16,764 nucleotides of DNA from assembly GCA_035577685.1 (NCBI GenBank), contig DATLVC010000005.1, positions 1 through 16,764 on the forward strand, in the 5' to 3' direction. The notes below the pieces were generated by a model that was not told the origin of the DNA, ran no database searches, and saw nothing but the letters and a program-made list of their open reading frames with translations. This document shows positions 1 through 7,103 of the stretch, one piece after another (position 1 is the stretch's first letter; each line of letters begins with the position of its first letter). Made by a program: the position numbers and the translations under genes. The DNA is from CAIYRG01 sp035577685. Its GTDB lineage: Bacteria > Pseudomonadota > Alphaproteobacteria > Micropepsales > Micropepsaceae.

Positions 1-2
1 TG

Positions 3-869
3 GCGCGCGCGCCTGTTTCTTCCGCAAGCTTCAGCGCTGATGTGAACGGCGAGCCTCTAACGCCGATTCCGATTCCGCCCCAGGTGCCGGCGACAGAAGG
101 CGTCGCAACGCTTGCCGGAACGCGTCTGGCTTATTGGGACACGGGCGGCGATGGTGAAGCCGTCGTCTTGCTCCATCCGGCGACGGGAAGCGCGAATATC
201 TGGTCTTATCAGCAGCCGGTATTTGCGAAGGCTGGATATCGCGTCATTGCCTATTCGCGGCGTGGCCATGGCGGCTCCGACCCAGTGCCAACAAACAACC
301 CCGGCACGGCCGCGGGCGATCTGCACGCGCTGATGGATCATCTCGGCATCGGCAAATTCCACCTCGTGGGATCGGCCGCAGGGGGCGGCATTGCAGTCGA
401 TTTTGCGCTGTCCCATCCGGAGCGGCTTTTAAGACTCGTGGTCGCTTGCGCGATCGGCGGCATCCAAGACAAGGACTACGTGGCTCGGATCGAAAGCCTG
501 CGGCCCAAAGGTTTCGATGAAATGCCGGCAACATTCCGCGAGCTTTCGCCGGCCTATCGCGCCGCCAATCCCGAAGGCACAGCCCAATGGGCGGCGCTGG
601 AACGAGTGGCAGTCGCTGGCAACCGCCTGGGGCAGAAACTGCAGAACCATATCGTGTGGGAACGGCTCGCCACGCTGAAAATGCCCGTGCTGACCGTCGG
701 CGGTGATGCCGATCTATATGTGCCGCCGCCCTTGCTTCGGATGTATGCCGCCAACATCCCGGGCGCCGAATTGCTGATCGTGCCGGAGGCCGGCCATTCG
801 CTGTATTGGGAGCGGCCGGACGTGTTCAACCGCGCTTTGCTCGATTTCTTCGCCGGGCGTGGCGGCTGA
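3..869 (+). CDS. alpha/beta hydrolase, probably exported, 5' end outside window
   Basis: This is an alpha/beta hydrolase-fold protein. The frame is open to the left edge. A GTG at 42 is possible, but it lacks a Shine-Dalgarno sequence, and the preceding codons (ARAPVSSASFSAD) look like the end of a signal peptide, so I treat the gene as 5'-partial. Numbering from the GTG, the fold begins near residue 26 (GTRLAYWDTGG) and has an oxyanion-type loop LLHPATGS (43-50). The nucleophile elbow is G110-S-A-A-G114, with Ala112 where Ser is expected. Candidate acid GDADLY (221-226) and histidine GHS (H252) are present. From memory, a subfamily of exported alphaproteobacterial hydrolases shares this GxAAGG elbow, so the change may be ancestral. 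The substrate is unknown. A transporter gene follows after 41 nt, probably in the same operon. Confidence 0.8.
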   Translation, partial: ARAPVSSASFSADVNGEPLTPIPIPPQVPATEGVATLAGTRLAYWDTGGDGEAVVLLHPATGSANIWSYQQPVFAKAGYRVIAYSRRGHGGSDPVPTNNPGTAAGDLHALMDHLGIGKFHLVGSAAGGGIAVDFALSHPERLLRLVVACAIGGIQDKDYVARIESLRPKGFDEMPATFRELSPAYRAANPEGTAQWAALERVAVAGNRLGQKLQNHIVWERLATLKMPVLTVGGDADLYVPPPLLRMYAANIPGAELLIVPEAGHSLYWERPDVFNRALLDFFAGRGG

Positions 870-910
870 GCCTATTTCACCTGCACGCGGGCAGCAGGGC
901 GGCATAGGCC

Positions 911-2344
911 ATGGACGCCCTGCCCGATTCGGCTTATGCCGCAGACACAAAGCTATTCGGACAGTGTTCGTTGAAGGATAACCCGCTTGCCACGCTTGAT
1001 GGGCTGCCGCCGCCGCAGCGCCGTTGGGCGATTCTGACCATCGGGCTGGCGATCTTCATCACCGTCGTCGATCAGACTATCGTCAATGTGGCGCTGCCGA
1101 CCATCGGTGCCGACCTGAAGATCGATGCCTCATCCTCGGTGTGGATCGTCAACGCCTACCAGGTCGCGATCATGCTGTCTCTGCTGCCACTGGCTTCGGC
1201 CGGCGACATTCTGGGCTACAAGCGGGTTTATCTGGCCGGCCTTGCGCTGTTCGGCCTGGCATCGCTTGGTTGCGCACTGGCGCCCTCACTGCTGATGCTG
1301 ACATCGATGCGGATCGTGCAGGGACTGGGCGCGGCGGGCGTGATGAGCGTCAACATGGCGCTGGTCCGCTTTGTCCACCCTATCAACCGCCTGGGCCATG
1401 GCATTGGAATCAATGCGGTTGTCATTGCCGCTTCGGCTGCCGCAGGCCCCACCATCGCGAGCTCGATTTTGGCGTTCGCGCCATGGCCGTGGCTGTTCGC
1501 GATCAATGTGCCCATCATCGTCATCGCTATCTCAATCGGGATCTACGCGCTTCCCGCGACGCCGCGCACAGATCACCCGTTCGACGTGGTCAGCGCAATT
1601 CTGAGTGCGGTCGCGTTTGGCACTTTGATCATATTTCTGGACACGTTGAGTCGCCCGACCGCGCCGGCGCTGGTCGCCGCCGAGATCGCTCTCACCCTGC
1701 TTTCCGGCTTTGTCCTTTACCGGCGGCAGACCCGTATTCGTTTGCCGCTTCTTCCAGTCGATCTGTTGCGGCTGCCGATGTTCACACTGTCGATCAGCAC
1801 CTCGACCTGTTCCTTCATCGCGCAGACGCTGGCTTTGATCGCCCTTCCCTTTCATTTGCAGCGCCTCGGCCATTCTGCCGTGGATACCGGCCTTTTGATG
1901 ACGCCATGGCCGCTCGCGACCGCCTTGTTCGCGCCCATTGCGGGAAAACTGTCCGACCGCTATCCCGCCGGCCTACTGGGTCTGCTGGGGCTGGCCGCGT
2001 TCGGCACGGGCCTTGCGGCCTTGGCGGTGCTTTCGGCAGACACGACCACGCCCGATATCGCATGGCGCATGGCTCTGGCGGGCGCGGGTTTCGGGCTCTA
2101 TCAATCGCCGAACAACCGCACGATCCAGGCAGCGGCACCGCGCGCGCGCAGCGGCGGGGCAAGCGGCATGCAGGCCATGGCGCGGTTACTGGGCCAAACC
2201 ATGGGCGGGGCGTTTACCGCGTTTTTGCTGGCCCGCTTCGTATCGGGGCCGGCAGCCGCGGTATGGGCGGGTGCGCTATTCGCTGTACTTGGCGCCGTGG
2301 TGAGCGCAATCCGCCTGACGGATCTGCCCAAACCCAAAGATTGA
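911..2344 (+). CDS. MFS transporter, DHA2 (EmrB/QacA-like) drug-exporter type
   Basis: A 477-residue polytopic inner-membrane protein of the major facilitator superfamily, with length and hydrophobic pattern fitting the 14-helix DHA2 group of proton-driven exporters. Visible motifs are D54-QTIVNVALP in helix 1 (DHA2 motif D1), the loop 2-3 motif A GDILGYKRV (98-106) and RIVQGLG (134-140, motif B region). A second motif A-like loop GKLSDRYPAG lies after the midpoint. The ATG start has only a weak AGG 3 nt upstream. A TTG at 971 would give 457 residues and remove an N-terminal stretch that does not look like the family, so the start is uncertain. It lies 41 nt after the hydrolase gene, suggesting co-transcription. 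The substrate cannot be inferred. Confidence 0.9.
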   Translation: MDALPDSAYAADTKLFGQCSLKDNPLATLDGLPPPQRRWAILTIGLAIFITVVDQTIVNVALPTIGADLKIDASSSVWIVNAYQVAIMLSLLPLASAGDILGYKRVYLAGLALFGLASLGCALAPSLLMLTSMRIVQGLGAAGVMSVNMALVRFVHPINRLGHGIGINAVVIAASAAAGPTIASSILAFAPWPWLFAINVPIIVIAISIGIYALPATPRTDHPFDVVSAILSAVAFGTLIIFLDTLSRPTAPALVAAEIALTLLSGFVLYRRQTRIRLPLLPVDLLRLPMFTLSISTSTCSFIAQTLALIALPFHLQRLGHSAVDTGLLMTPWPLATALFAPIAGKLSDRYPAGLLGLLGLAAFGTGLAALAVLSADTTTPDIAWRMALAGAGFGLYQSPNNRTIQAAAPRARSGGASGMQAMARLLGQTMGGAFTAFLLARFVSGPAAAVWAGALFAVLGAVVSAIRLTDLPKPKD

Positions 2345-2430
2345 AAGGAAACTTTGGCTGCAAGGGGATGTTATCGGTGCGAATATGTGACAAATTCGCG
2401 GCTCATTTGTGCGATAGCAGGAGACGCGTT

Positions 2431-2814
2431 TTGAAACGGATGGAATTGGCGGGTTTGGCGTTGATTGCCGCGAGCCTGTGCAGCTGCACGGCGACGAAAG
2501 AACTGACGGGAACAGAGGACATCAAGCTTGCGGTCACGCCCGCAACGGCCCTTTGCGACGCCTACCAGCATGATGCGGTAATCGGCCGGTCCGATCCCAA
2601 CACACAGACGATCACCGTGCCACAAAGCCGTGGAGCCACCGATATCCTGTGCTTTGCCTCCGGCTACAAGGACAAGCGAATCACCATCGTCCGGGACAAT
2701 CCCGATTTGGGCGCGAAGCTCCTGACCGACTTCGGTCCACTGGAACTGTCCGCCTATCCGGCCACGATTCAGATCGTCATGGAGCCGCAGGACCGGCCGC
2801 AGCGTCCGCGATAA
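2431..2814 (+). CDS. small lipoprotein, TTG start
   Basis: A predicted 127-residue lipoprotein. The start is TTG 2431, chosen because AGGAG (2419-2423) lies 7 nt upstream; the internal ATG at 2440 is badly placed for that site. The N-terminus is basic (MKRM), followed by a hydrophobic stretch and LCSC, giving a lipobox with Cys19 (or Cys17) as the lipidated residue. The mature part is about 108 residues, with a beta-rich pattern and a GYKDKRITI segment (about 75-83) reminiscent of PEGA-like surface lipoproteins. That resemblance is an impression, not an identification. The gap of 86 nt from the transporter leaves it open whether it has its own promoter. The frame happens to be open far upstream inside the transporter gene, but that extension is not coding. 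Confidence 0.75.
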   Translation: MKRMELAGLALIAASLCSCTATKELTGTEDIKLAVTPATALCDAYQHDAVIGRSDPNTQTITVPQSRGATDILCFASGYKDKRITIVRDNPDLGAKLLTDFGPLELSAYPATIQIVMEPQDRPQRPR

Positions 2815-2855
2815 ATGTTTTGGTTTTCGGCCACAGTTGCGCCGCAAACAGAACT

Positions 2856-2873
2856 TCATCCGTAAGCGGATGA
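2856..2873. repeat. 7-bp inverted repeat, 4-base loop
   Basis: TCATCCG (2856-2862) and CGGATGA (2867-2873) form a perfect 7-bp dyad around TAAG. It has no T-tract, so it is not a standard terminator. It lies between the lipoprotein stop and the next promoter region and could be an operator or a transcript-end stabilising hairpin. Confidence 0.35.
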
Positions 2874-2931
2874 TGACAATAGGAAAACTCGGCGCATTAA
2901 GCGCGCGTAATCCGCATTTCCGCCGCACTCG

Positions 2932-2959
2932 GTTCAGCACGAGTTCAGACCGCGTTCCG
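2932..2959 (+). promoter_or_regulatory. three hexamer direct repeats in 11-bp register, probable regulator binding site
   Basis: GTTCAG begins at 2932 and again at 2943, and GTTCCG begins at 2954, so three near-identical hexamers sit exactly one helical turn apart on one face of the DNA. OmpR/PhoB-family response regulators bind direct repeats with this spacing. The site is about 65-90 bp upstream of the start codon of the small secreted protein at 3025, a normal distance for an activator site. The regulator itself is not identified. Confidence 0.5.
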
Positions 2960-3024
2960 TAAAGTGTGCGCGTTTGAGAGTGCATGGAAAGAACCATGCC
3001 TCGCCCACGGAAGGAACGTCATCC

Positions 3025-3294
3025 ATGATTCGTAAATTGGCTGTAGTAGCCGTTGTTGCGCTCGTCCCCGGTTTTGCCTTCGCGGCAGAGACGAGCACGA
3101 AAGCCCCGGTCTCCGATTCCGCTACCCATGCGGCGGTTAGCGGCGATACCAAAACCGATTCCTCGGTGAAGAAAACCGATGCGTCGGCAAAGCCTGCCAA
3201 GACCGTCCATCGCGTTGTGCACAAGGCGAAGATGGACAAGGACAAGACCAAGGCCGGCGATACGTCCGGCAGCAAGACCGATTCCAAGCTGTAA
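3025..3294 (+). CDS. small secreted Lys/Asp/Thr/Ser-rich protein
   Basis: An 89-residue protein of unknown function. ATG 3025 follows a GGAAGGA ribosome site (3009-3015) with good spacing. Residues 1-20 form a clear Sec signal peptide (MIRKLAVVAVVALVPGFAFA) with cleavage after AFA. The mature part is low complexity: it is made almost entirely of K, D, T, S, A and V with repeated KTD, KTDS and DTKTDSS-like words and one VHRVVHKAK stretch. No Cys, Trp or recognisable fold is present, so it is probably disordered and highly charged in the periplasm or envelope. It ends with tandem stops TAA TAG. It is a single-gene unit, with putative regulator repeats upstream and an intrinsic terminator downstream. 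Confidence 0.75.
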   Translation: MIRKLAVVAVVALVPGFAFAAETSTKAPVSDSATHAAVSGDTKTDSSVKKTDASAKPAKTVHRVVHKAKMDKDKTKAGDTSGSKTDSKL

Positions 3295-3312
3295 TAGCTG
3301 CCTCACCTTGAG

Positions 3313-3349
3313 AAAGAGCGCGTTCGCCCCATGAGCGCGCTCTTTTTTT
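3313..3349 (+). terminator. intrinsic terminator
   Basis: A perfect 10-bp stem, AAAGAGCGCG (3313-3322) with CGCGCTCTTT (3336-3345), and a 13-base loop is followed by a run of T to 3349. It closes the transcript of the small secreted protein 19 nt after its stop. Confidence 0.9.
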
Positions 3350-3387
3350 ATGCGCGTCGGTAGCAGGACTTTGGGGGTGTGAGTCCG

Positions 3388-3404
3388 GTTCAGCTTAGGT
3401 TATC
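3388..3404 (+). promoter_or_regulatory. possible second GTTCAG-type direct repeat
   Basis: GTTCAG (3388-3393) is followed 11 bp later by GTTATC (3399-3404). The first copy matches the repeat unit at 2932-2959, while the second copy is degenerate. It is about 50-67 bp upstream of the cupin start codon. If it is real, the two secreted-protein genes share a regulator. Confidence 0.3.
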
Positions 3405-3454
3405 CTGCGCGAAGCTCGAACGAGCCCCGATGTGCGAAATAATTGGAGGACCCT

Positions 3455-3955
3455 ATGCGCGCGCAGCTTCTCGCTTTCACCATTCTTGCAGCAGCAATCG
3501 CTCCCAACGCGTTTGCCCAACCGGCCCCGGCGCCGATGAAGACTTTCATGAGCGACAAAGAGATCATGAGCCTGATCGACAAGGCCAAGGCCGACCGCAA
3601 GGGCGACGCGCCGCTGGTGGCTGAACCGATCCTCTCGCTTGCGCCCTATCGTGCGCAGCTTGAATACCGGCCCGGCACATCGCCGGCGGCGGTGCATGAG
3701 AAAGACGCGGAACTGATGATCGTGTTCCAGGGTACCGGGAACATCGTGACCGGCGGTAAACTCGTCGACGAGAAACGGAACAACGCCAACAATCTGGGCG
3801 GTTCGTCGATCACGGGCGGCAATTCGCAAGCCGTCGTCAAGGGCGACATGCTGATCGTGCCTGCAAATACGCCACACCAGGTCATTCCCACCGGGGGCGC
3901 GCCGATTACCCTGATAACGATGCATGTGCCGCACCCGCCGACGAATTGGCCTTGA
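3455..3955 (+). CDS. secreted cupin-domain protein
   Basis: A 166-residue exported protein with a single cupin fold. ATG 3455 is preceded by GGAGGA (3445-3450); an in-frame TTG at 3443 has no ribosome site. A Sec signal peptide ends at AFA (cleavage near Ala21). Cupin motif 1 is YRPGTSPAAVHEKDAE, with candidate metal ligands His81 and Glu82 or Glu86, and glycine turns in GTGNIVTGG. Motif 2 is GDMLIVPANTPHQV, with His131. Members of this group have been annotated as cupins or sugar-binding-like proteins without a known reaction. Enzyme activity is possible but unproved. It forms its own transcription unit, closed by a terminator at 4045-4089. Confidence 0.85.
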   Translation: MRAQLLAFTILAAAIAPNAFAQPAPAPMKTFMSDKEIMSLIDKAKADRKGDAPLVAEPILSLAPYRAQLEYRPGTSPAAVHEKDAELMIVFQGTGNIVTGGKLVDEKRNNANNLGGSSITGGNSQAVVKGDMLIVPANTPHQVIPTGGAPITLITMHVPHPPTNWP

Positions 3956-4044
3956 GGCAGGCCGAAATCGGCCAGACCGGCGGAAACCGGATCGGCAGTC
4001 AGCCGTTATCTAGCTAGCCGCGCGCTTCGGCACGCGGGCTTTAC

Positions 4045-4089
4045 GAGAAGCCCCCAATCAGGCCCCCCCTCTGGGGGCTTCTCTTTTTT
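4045..4089 (+). terminator. strong intrinsic terminator
   Basis: A perfect 12-bp stem, GAGAAGCCCCCA (4045-4056) with TGGGGGCTTCTC (4072-4083), and a 15-base loop is followed by a T-run to 4089. It ends the cupin transcript. There is no T-tract for the opposite strand, so it serves the + strand only, although the convergent membrane-protein gene ends 7 nt beyond. Confidence 0.92.
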
Positions 4090-4095
4090 AGGCAC

Positions 4096-5490
4096 CTATT
4101 TCGGGCGCCCGGCGCACCGCGCGTGAACGACGGCCACCCCGTCCGCGTAAAGCCGGCACCAATGCGGCAGGGCATCGAGCAGCCCAACCGCCGGGTTGGA
4201 GGGCATGAGAATGGTCCAGCCTATGCCATAGGTGCGGAAGGCTGTTTCAAGCGCCACCTTGTCCGGGCGGGTAATAGTCAAATATTGACGCAGGAACGCA
4301 CTCCCATACATGTCCGCGCGCCCGTCGATGAATGGCCGGATATGGACGAAGATCAAATAGCCGCCGAAGAAATAATCGTTGAAGACCGGCTGAGCGGTGA
4401 GAGCCGGTGGCACGTGCTGAACCGCCCTTATCGGAGCCGAAGGACTGTCCGTGCGGATAATGGGGAACTGTAAGCGCAGCGCGACGAGTGCCACCGCCAG
4501 GGCTGCTCCAGCGGCGCTCCAGCGTCTCGGGTGATGTTCGTGCCGCGAGGCGGGCAGCGCCGCGCCCAGGGGTTCGGCAATCAGCAGCGGCACGATCACG
4601 CCGGCGAACATCTGCTGGCGGGTGTGCTGCAGCGCCATGTGCAGCAGCCCAAGCAGGATGAACACGCGCAATCGCGGCAGTCGGGCGCCGCGGGTGAGCG
4701 CGACATACAGGCCGGCGATCAGGGCGAGTTCCTGCGGCTGGAGCGTGCCGAAATCGGCCGGCCGCCATTCCCCGATCGCGGAGAGCTCGGGCATGCCCAT
4801 CAGTTCGAAGGAAAACACCAACCCCGCTAGGCCGTGGGGCGTCAGCAGGGCCGCGCCCACCGCGGCCAGCAGGAACCCGCCCCAGCGGGCCAGCACCGCG
4901 CGCCACGCGGCAGGCGCGGCCAGGATCGCCTCCAGAGTCAGCGGCACCACAAGCAGCAGCCCCAGAATGAAGCCGCCATGCAGATTGGCCCACAAACACA
5001 TCAGCGGCAGCAGGAACCAGGACGGTGCGCGACCCAGGCTCCGGGCAACGAACAGCTCCGCAACCCACGCCTCGAACACCGGCAAGGCCAGAATATGCGG
5101 TCGCGCGAGCAGCCCAGGCGCGACGCAAACGCCTGCCAGCAAGAGGACAAACAAATTGGCGCCCGGGGGCAGCCAGCGCCCGAGGTGACGGGCCAGTTGG
5201 AACAGAGCGAGGGCCGCCGCCAATGCGGTTAACGCCACGACGCCCGCCCATCCCTGCAGCCGGAAAGCCTCCGCCATCAAGATCTCGGCCAACCATTCAT
5301 GCGACAGCCAGGGCGCATTAGGGCGGCTGAACGAGAACGGGTCGGTGTGCAGCACCGCGCGGTGGGAAATCATCCACTCGCCGGTGGCCAGATGCAGGAA
5401 ACTGTCACCATCGTTGAGGACGCCCGGGGAAGAGAGAGCGAGCGCAAGCATGGCAATTGCCGCAACCCAGGGAACGGCGGCAGAGGGCAT
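4096..5490 (-). CDS. polytopic membrane protein, GT-C glycosyltransferase-like
   Basis: A 464-residue integral membrane protein with about 10-11 hydrophobic segments. The N-terminal half carries NDGDSFLHLATGEW (26-39), DPFSF (50-54) and SHEWLAE (63-69). Acidic residues in a first periplasmic loop after helix 1, followed by an H-E-W motif, are the layout of GT-C enzymes (PMT/ArnT-like), which use polyprenyl-phosphate sugars on the periplasmic side. This assignment rests on that layout and on remembered relatives annotated only as hypothetical membrane proteins. The C-terminal 90 residues form a soluble domain with FIDGRADMYG. ATG 5490 has AAGGG about 11 nt upstream. It is transcribed divergently from the small lipoprotein at 5665. 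Function and substrate are unknown. Confidence 0.7.
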   Translation of the reverse strand: MPSAAVPWVAAIAMLALALSSPGVLNDGDSFLHLATGEWMISHRAVLHTDPFSFSRPNAPWLSHEWLAEILMAEAFRLQGWAGVVALTALAAALALFQLARHLGRWLPPGANLFVLLLAGVCVAPGLLARPHILALPVFEAWVAELFVARSLGRAPSWFLLPLMCLWANLHGGFILGLLLVVPLTLEAILAAPAAWRAVLARWGGFLLAAVGAALLTPHGLAGLVFSFELMGMPELSAIGEWRPADFGTLQPQELALIAGLYVALTRGARLPRLRVFILLGLLHMALQHTRQQMFAGVIVPLLIAEPLGAALPASRHEHHPRRWSAAGAALAVALVALRLQFPIIRTDSPSAPIRAVQHVPPALTAQPVFNDYFFGGYLIFVHIRPFIDGRADMYGSAFLRQYLTITRPDKVALETAFRTYGIGWTILMPSNPAVGLLDALPHWCRLYADGVAVVHARCAGRPK

Positions 5491-5511
5491 GGCGAACGGC
5501 CCTTGAAAGAC

Positions 5512-5532
5512 GCACGCGCATCGGCCGCGTGC
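5512..5532. repeat. 7-bp inverted repeat in divergent promoter region
   Basis: GCACGCG (5512-5518) and CGCGTGC (5526-5532) flank a 7-base spacer in the 174-bp gap between two divergent genes. It could be an operator, but GC-rich dyads arise easily by chance here. Confidence 0.3.
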
Positions 5533-5611
5533 TTGGGCGCGGATACCCTGCTCAAGGGCGCACCGCGTTGATTTTTGTCAGCGAGATGGCCCCGCGATCG
5601 GCTGGCGGTAA

Positions 5612-5664
5612 CCCGGCCTTAGGAAGCCGGGGATAGATTTCAGCCCCGGTTCTCGCCGGGGGCT
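5612..5664 (+). promoter_or_regulatory. leader with mutually exclusive hairpins over the ribosome site
   Basis: Four GC-rich segments precede ATG 5665: CCCGGC (5612-5617), GCCGGGG (5626-5632), GCCCCGG (5643-5649) and CCGGGGGC (5656-5663). Segments 1 and 2 pair (6 bp, 8-base loop). Segments 3 and 4 pair (8 bp including flanking A-T, with one bulged G and a 6-base loop), which buries the only purine-rich ribosome site right up to the start codon. Segments 2 and 3 can pair instead (6 bp, 11-base loop), freeing the ribosome site. This is the geometry of an attenuator-like switch, but function is inferred. Confidence 0.45.
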
Positions 5665-5898
5665 ATGATGAAGCATCTGATCCTGTTGTTCAGCGCTCTG
5701 TGTCTTTGCGGCTGCGGTCTTGTCGGAAAGCTCGATGCCGTGTCGAACATGGAGTTGTCCGGGGCCTCGTACCGGGCTTGTCTCGCCGAGCACAAGCACG
5801 ATGCCGCCGCTTGCGAAGACCGGCACATCGCGTATCAGACCGACCTGGCCGAAGCACAGAAGACGCGTGGCATCCTGACGAACTGGCGCCGCCTCTGA
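5665..5898 (+). CDS. small lipoprotein
   Basis: A 77-residue predicted lipoprotein. The N-terminus has a short basic head (MMKH), a hydrophobic core (LILLFSALCL) and LCGC, giving a lipobox with lipidation probably at Cys17. The mature part is only about 60 residues, with two further cysteines (YRACLAEH and AACEDRH) that could form a disulphide, and a likely helix rich in Ala, Glu, His and Gln. The start is ATG 5665 or the adjacent ATG 5668. The GGGGG ribosome site lies inside a hairpin (see 5612-5664). The gene converges with a minus-strand reading frame ending 12 nt downstream. Function is unknown. Confidence 0.7.
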   Translation: MMKHLILLFSALCLCGCGLVGKLDAVSNMELSGASYRACLAEHKHDAAACEDRHIAYQTDLAEAQKTRGILTNWRRL

Positions 5899-5910
5899 CG
5901 CGCCAGACAG

Positions 5911-6228
5911 TCAGTCTGTGCGCCGCTCCGAAAATCGCGCCCGCAACACCTCATCCGACAATTCGCGATATTGCCAGCGGCCCTTATAGCGGCGCCGCAT
6001 AACTTCGCCTTCGATCAGGGTCAGCGATACGCATGACCGGCGTGGGAAAAAAATGGTCACAATTTCCCAGTCGGTATCGCGCGGCACGTATTCCCCCGTT
6101 CGATGCTCGTGAGCCCGAAGACGAAAGCTTAATAAGATCGAATTGCCGGCGGCAAGATGGCCGGCCGGCGGTTGTGACCGTAAAATTAGTGGAAGGGAAT
6201 AATTTGCGCCCGGCCGGCGGGAGCGCAT
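5911..6228 (-). CDS. hypothetical protein, start uncertain
   Basis: A 105-codon frame ending in an Arg-rich segment. The last 29 codons start at an internal ATG (MRRRYKGRWQYREL...), with GAAGG about 8 nt upstream, and resemble the R-R-x-x-x-G-x-W-x-Y-R pattern of small hypothetical proteins I recall from alphaproteobacteria. The codon use of the 3' half resembles its neighbours, while the 5' half overlaps the end of the upstream gene by 43 nt and looks less convincing. The real gene may therefore be shorter than drawn. No signal peptide or function can be given. Confidence 0.35.
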   Translation of the reverse strand: MRSRRPGANYSLPLILRSQPPAGHLAAGNSILLSFRLRAHEHRTGEYVPRDTDWEIVTIFFPRRSCVSLTLIEGEVMRRRYKGRWQYRELSDEVLRARFSERRTD

Positions 6229-6428
6229 ACGCGCTCGTATAAATCGTTTTTCTCATCCATCACTTCTGCAAAGGCGCGCCAGAGCTCGGAGAGGCGGATG
6301 TACCAGGCCTGGCGGTCGCGATCCGTGGATTTGTGGGCGAGTAAATCTGCTTCCCTGGCGAATTGGCGAAAGAAGACTGCCTGCATGTGAGGCGGCAATT
6401 CGGCCAGATCGTTGGCGACACGGGCCAT
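6186..6428 (-). CDS. small hypothetical helical protein
   Basis: An 80-residue cytoplasmic-type protein of unknown function. ATG 6428 is preceded by AGAGGGA about 9 nt upstream on the minus strand; a start further upstream at 6455 lacks such a site. The sequence is amphipathic helix throughout (MARVANDLAELPPHMQ..., then FFRQFAREADLLAHK, RLSELWRAFAEVMDEK), with regular Ala, Leu, Arg and Glu and no Cys until residue 68. This suggests a two- or three-helix protein that might bind a partner. It stands alone between the Sel1-repeat gene and the frame ending at 5911. Confidence 0.55.
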   Translation of the reverse strand: MARVANDLAELPPHMQAVFFRQFAREADLLAHKSTDRDRQAWYIRLSELWRAFAEVMDEKNDLYERVCAPAGRAQIIPFH

Positions 6429-6579
6429 TAGGCTTATCCCTCTTGGTTGCCACATTCGAAACCGCGAGGGTTAAAATATAGTCGCCGATTTACTAAGAAC
6501 GGGTTACCGCGCTGCCATGACGGTTATGGGAATCAAGCATCGTGCAGCTTCGCGCTAGCGACTCGGACAATCGCGCCTA

Positions 6580-7023
6580 TTAGTTCCGTTTCCACTCACG
6601 CACGAGCCTCTGCGCTTCGTCGATCTGCGCGGGCGTCATCTTGGTGGCAACGATATCGCGGTCCGAATTAGAGCCGGCAAGATCGAACCACTTGTAAGCC
6701 TGGACGTAATCGAACCGCACGGCTTCGCCATATTGGTATAAATAACCGAGAGCGATCTGGGCCTCGGTGTTTCCGTGGTTGGCGGCAAGCAGATACCATT
6801 TTACCGATTGCGCGTAGTCCCGCGGTACACCATTGCCGTCGAAGTACATGTTCCCGAGACTTATCTGAGCTTCGGGAATACCCGTCTCGGCCAGCGGTCT
6901 TAGGAGCTGCAAAGCGGTCGCGTAGTCGCCATGGTCGAGGGCTTCAAACCCGTCCTCTAATGGACCCGCAACAGCGGTTCGGCAAAGCGCCAACGCGACG
7001 AACAGAATTCCGAGAGTTCGCAT
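6580..7023 (-). CDS. secreted Sel1-like repeat protein
   Basis: A 147-residue exported protein with Sel1-type (tetratricopeptide-like) repeats. ATG 7023 has AGGGG 6 nt upstream and begins a typical signal peptide, cleaved after AVA (residue 19). The frame is open further upstream but that stretch overlaps the Lys-rich gene and is not coding. Helical repeats run through GDYATALQLLRPLAETG, then AQISLGNMYFDGNGVPRDYA, then AQIALGYLYQYG...DYVQAYKWFDLA, the last two matching the Sel1 signature. The tail MTPAQIDEAQRLVREWKRN is the usual C-terminal helix of this family in alphaproteobacteria. Such proteins act as scaffolds in the envelope; the partner here is unknown. Confidence 0.88.
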   Translation of the reverse strand: MRTLGILFVALALCRTAVAGPLEDGFEALDHGDYATALQLLRPLAETGIPEAQISLGNMYFDGNGVPRDYAQSVKWYLLAANHGNTEAQIALGYLYQYGEAVRFDYVQAYKWFDLAGSNSDRDIVATKMTPAQIDEAQRLVREWKRN

Positions 7024-7103
7024 GCGTGCCCCTGCAATGACAGATGAGAAGCTATACCAGCAGGACGAGCGCCGCTGTCGCCACATCGGTTGACCGCTGG
7101 GAC

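Noticed and set aside
1024..2430. A reading frame open through the transporter gene and into the lipoprotein
   Set aside because: It lies in another frame of a clear MFS gene; composition is Arg/Gly-rich frame-shadow sequence, and the lipoprotein has its own TTG and ribosome site.
4247..5296. A 349-codon minus-strand frame
   Set aside because: Same strand but another frame of the membrane-protein gene; Gly/Arg/Pro-rich and without membrane helices.
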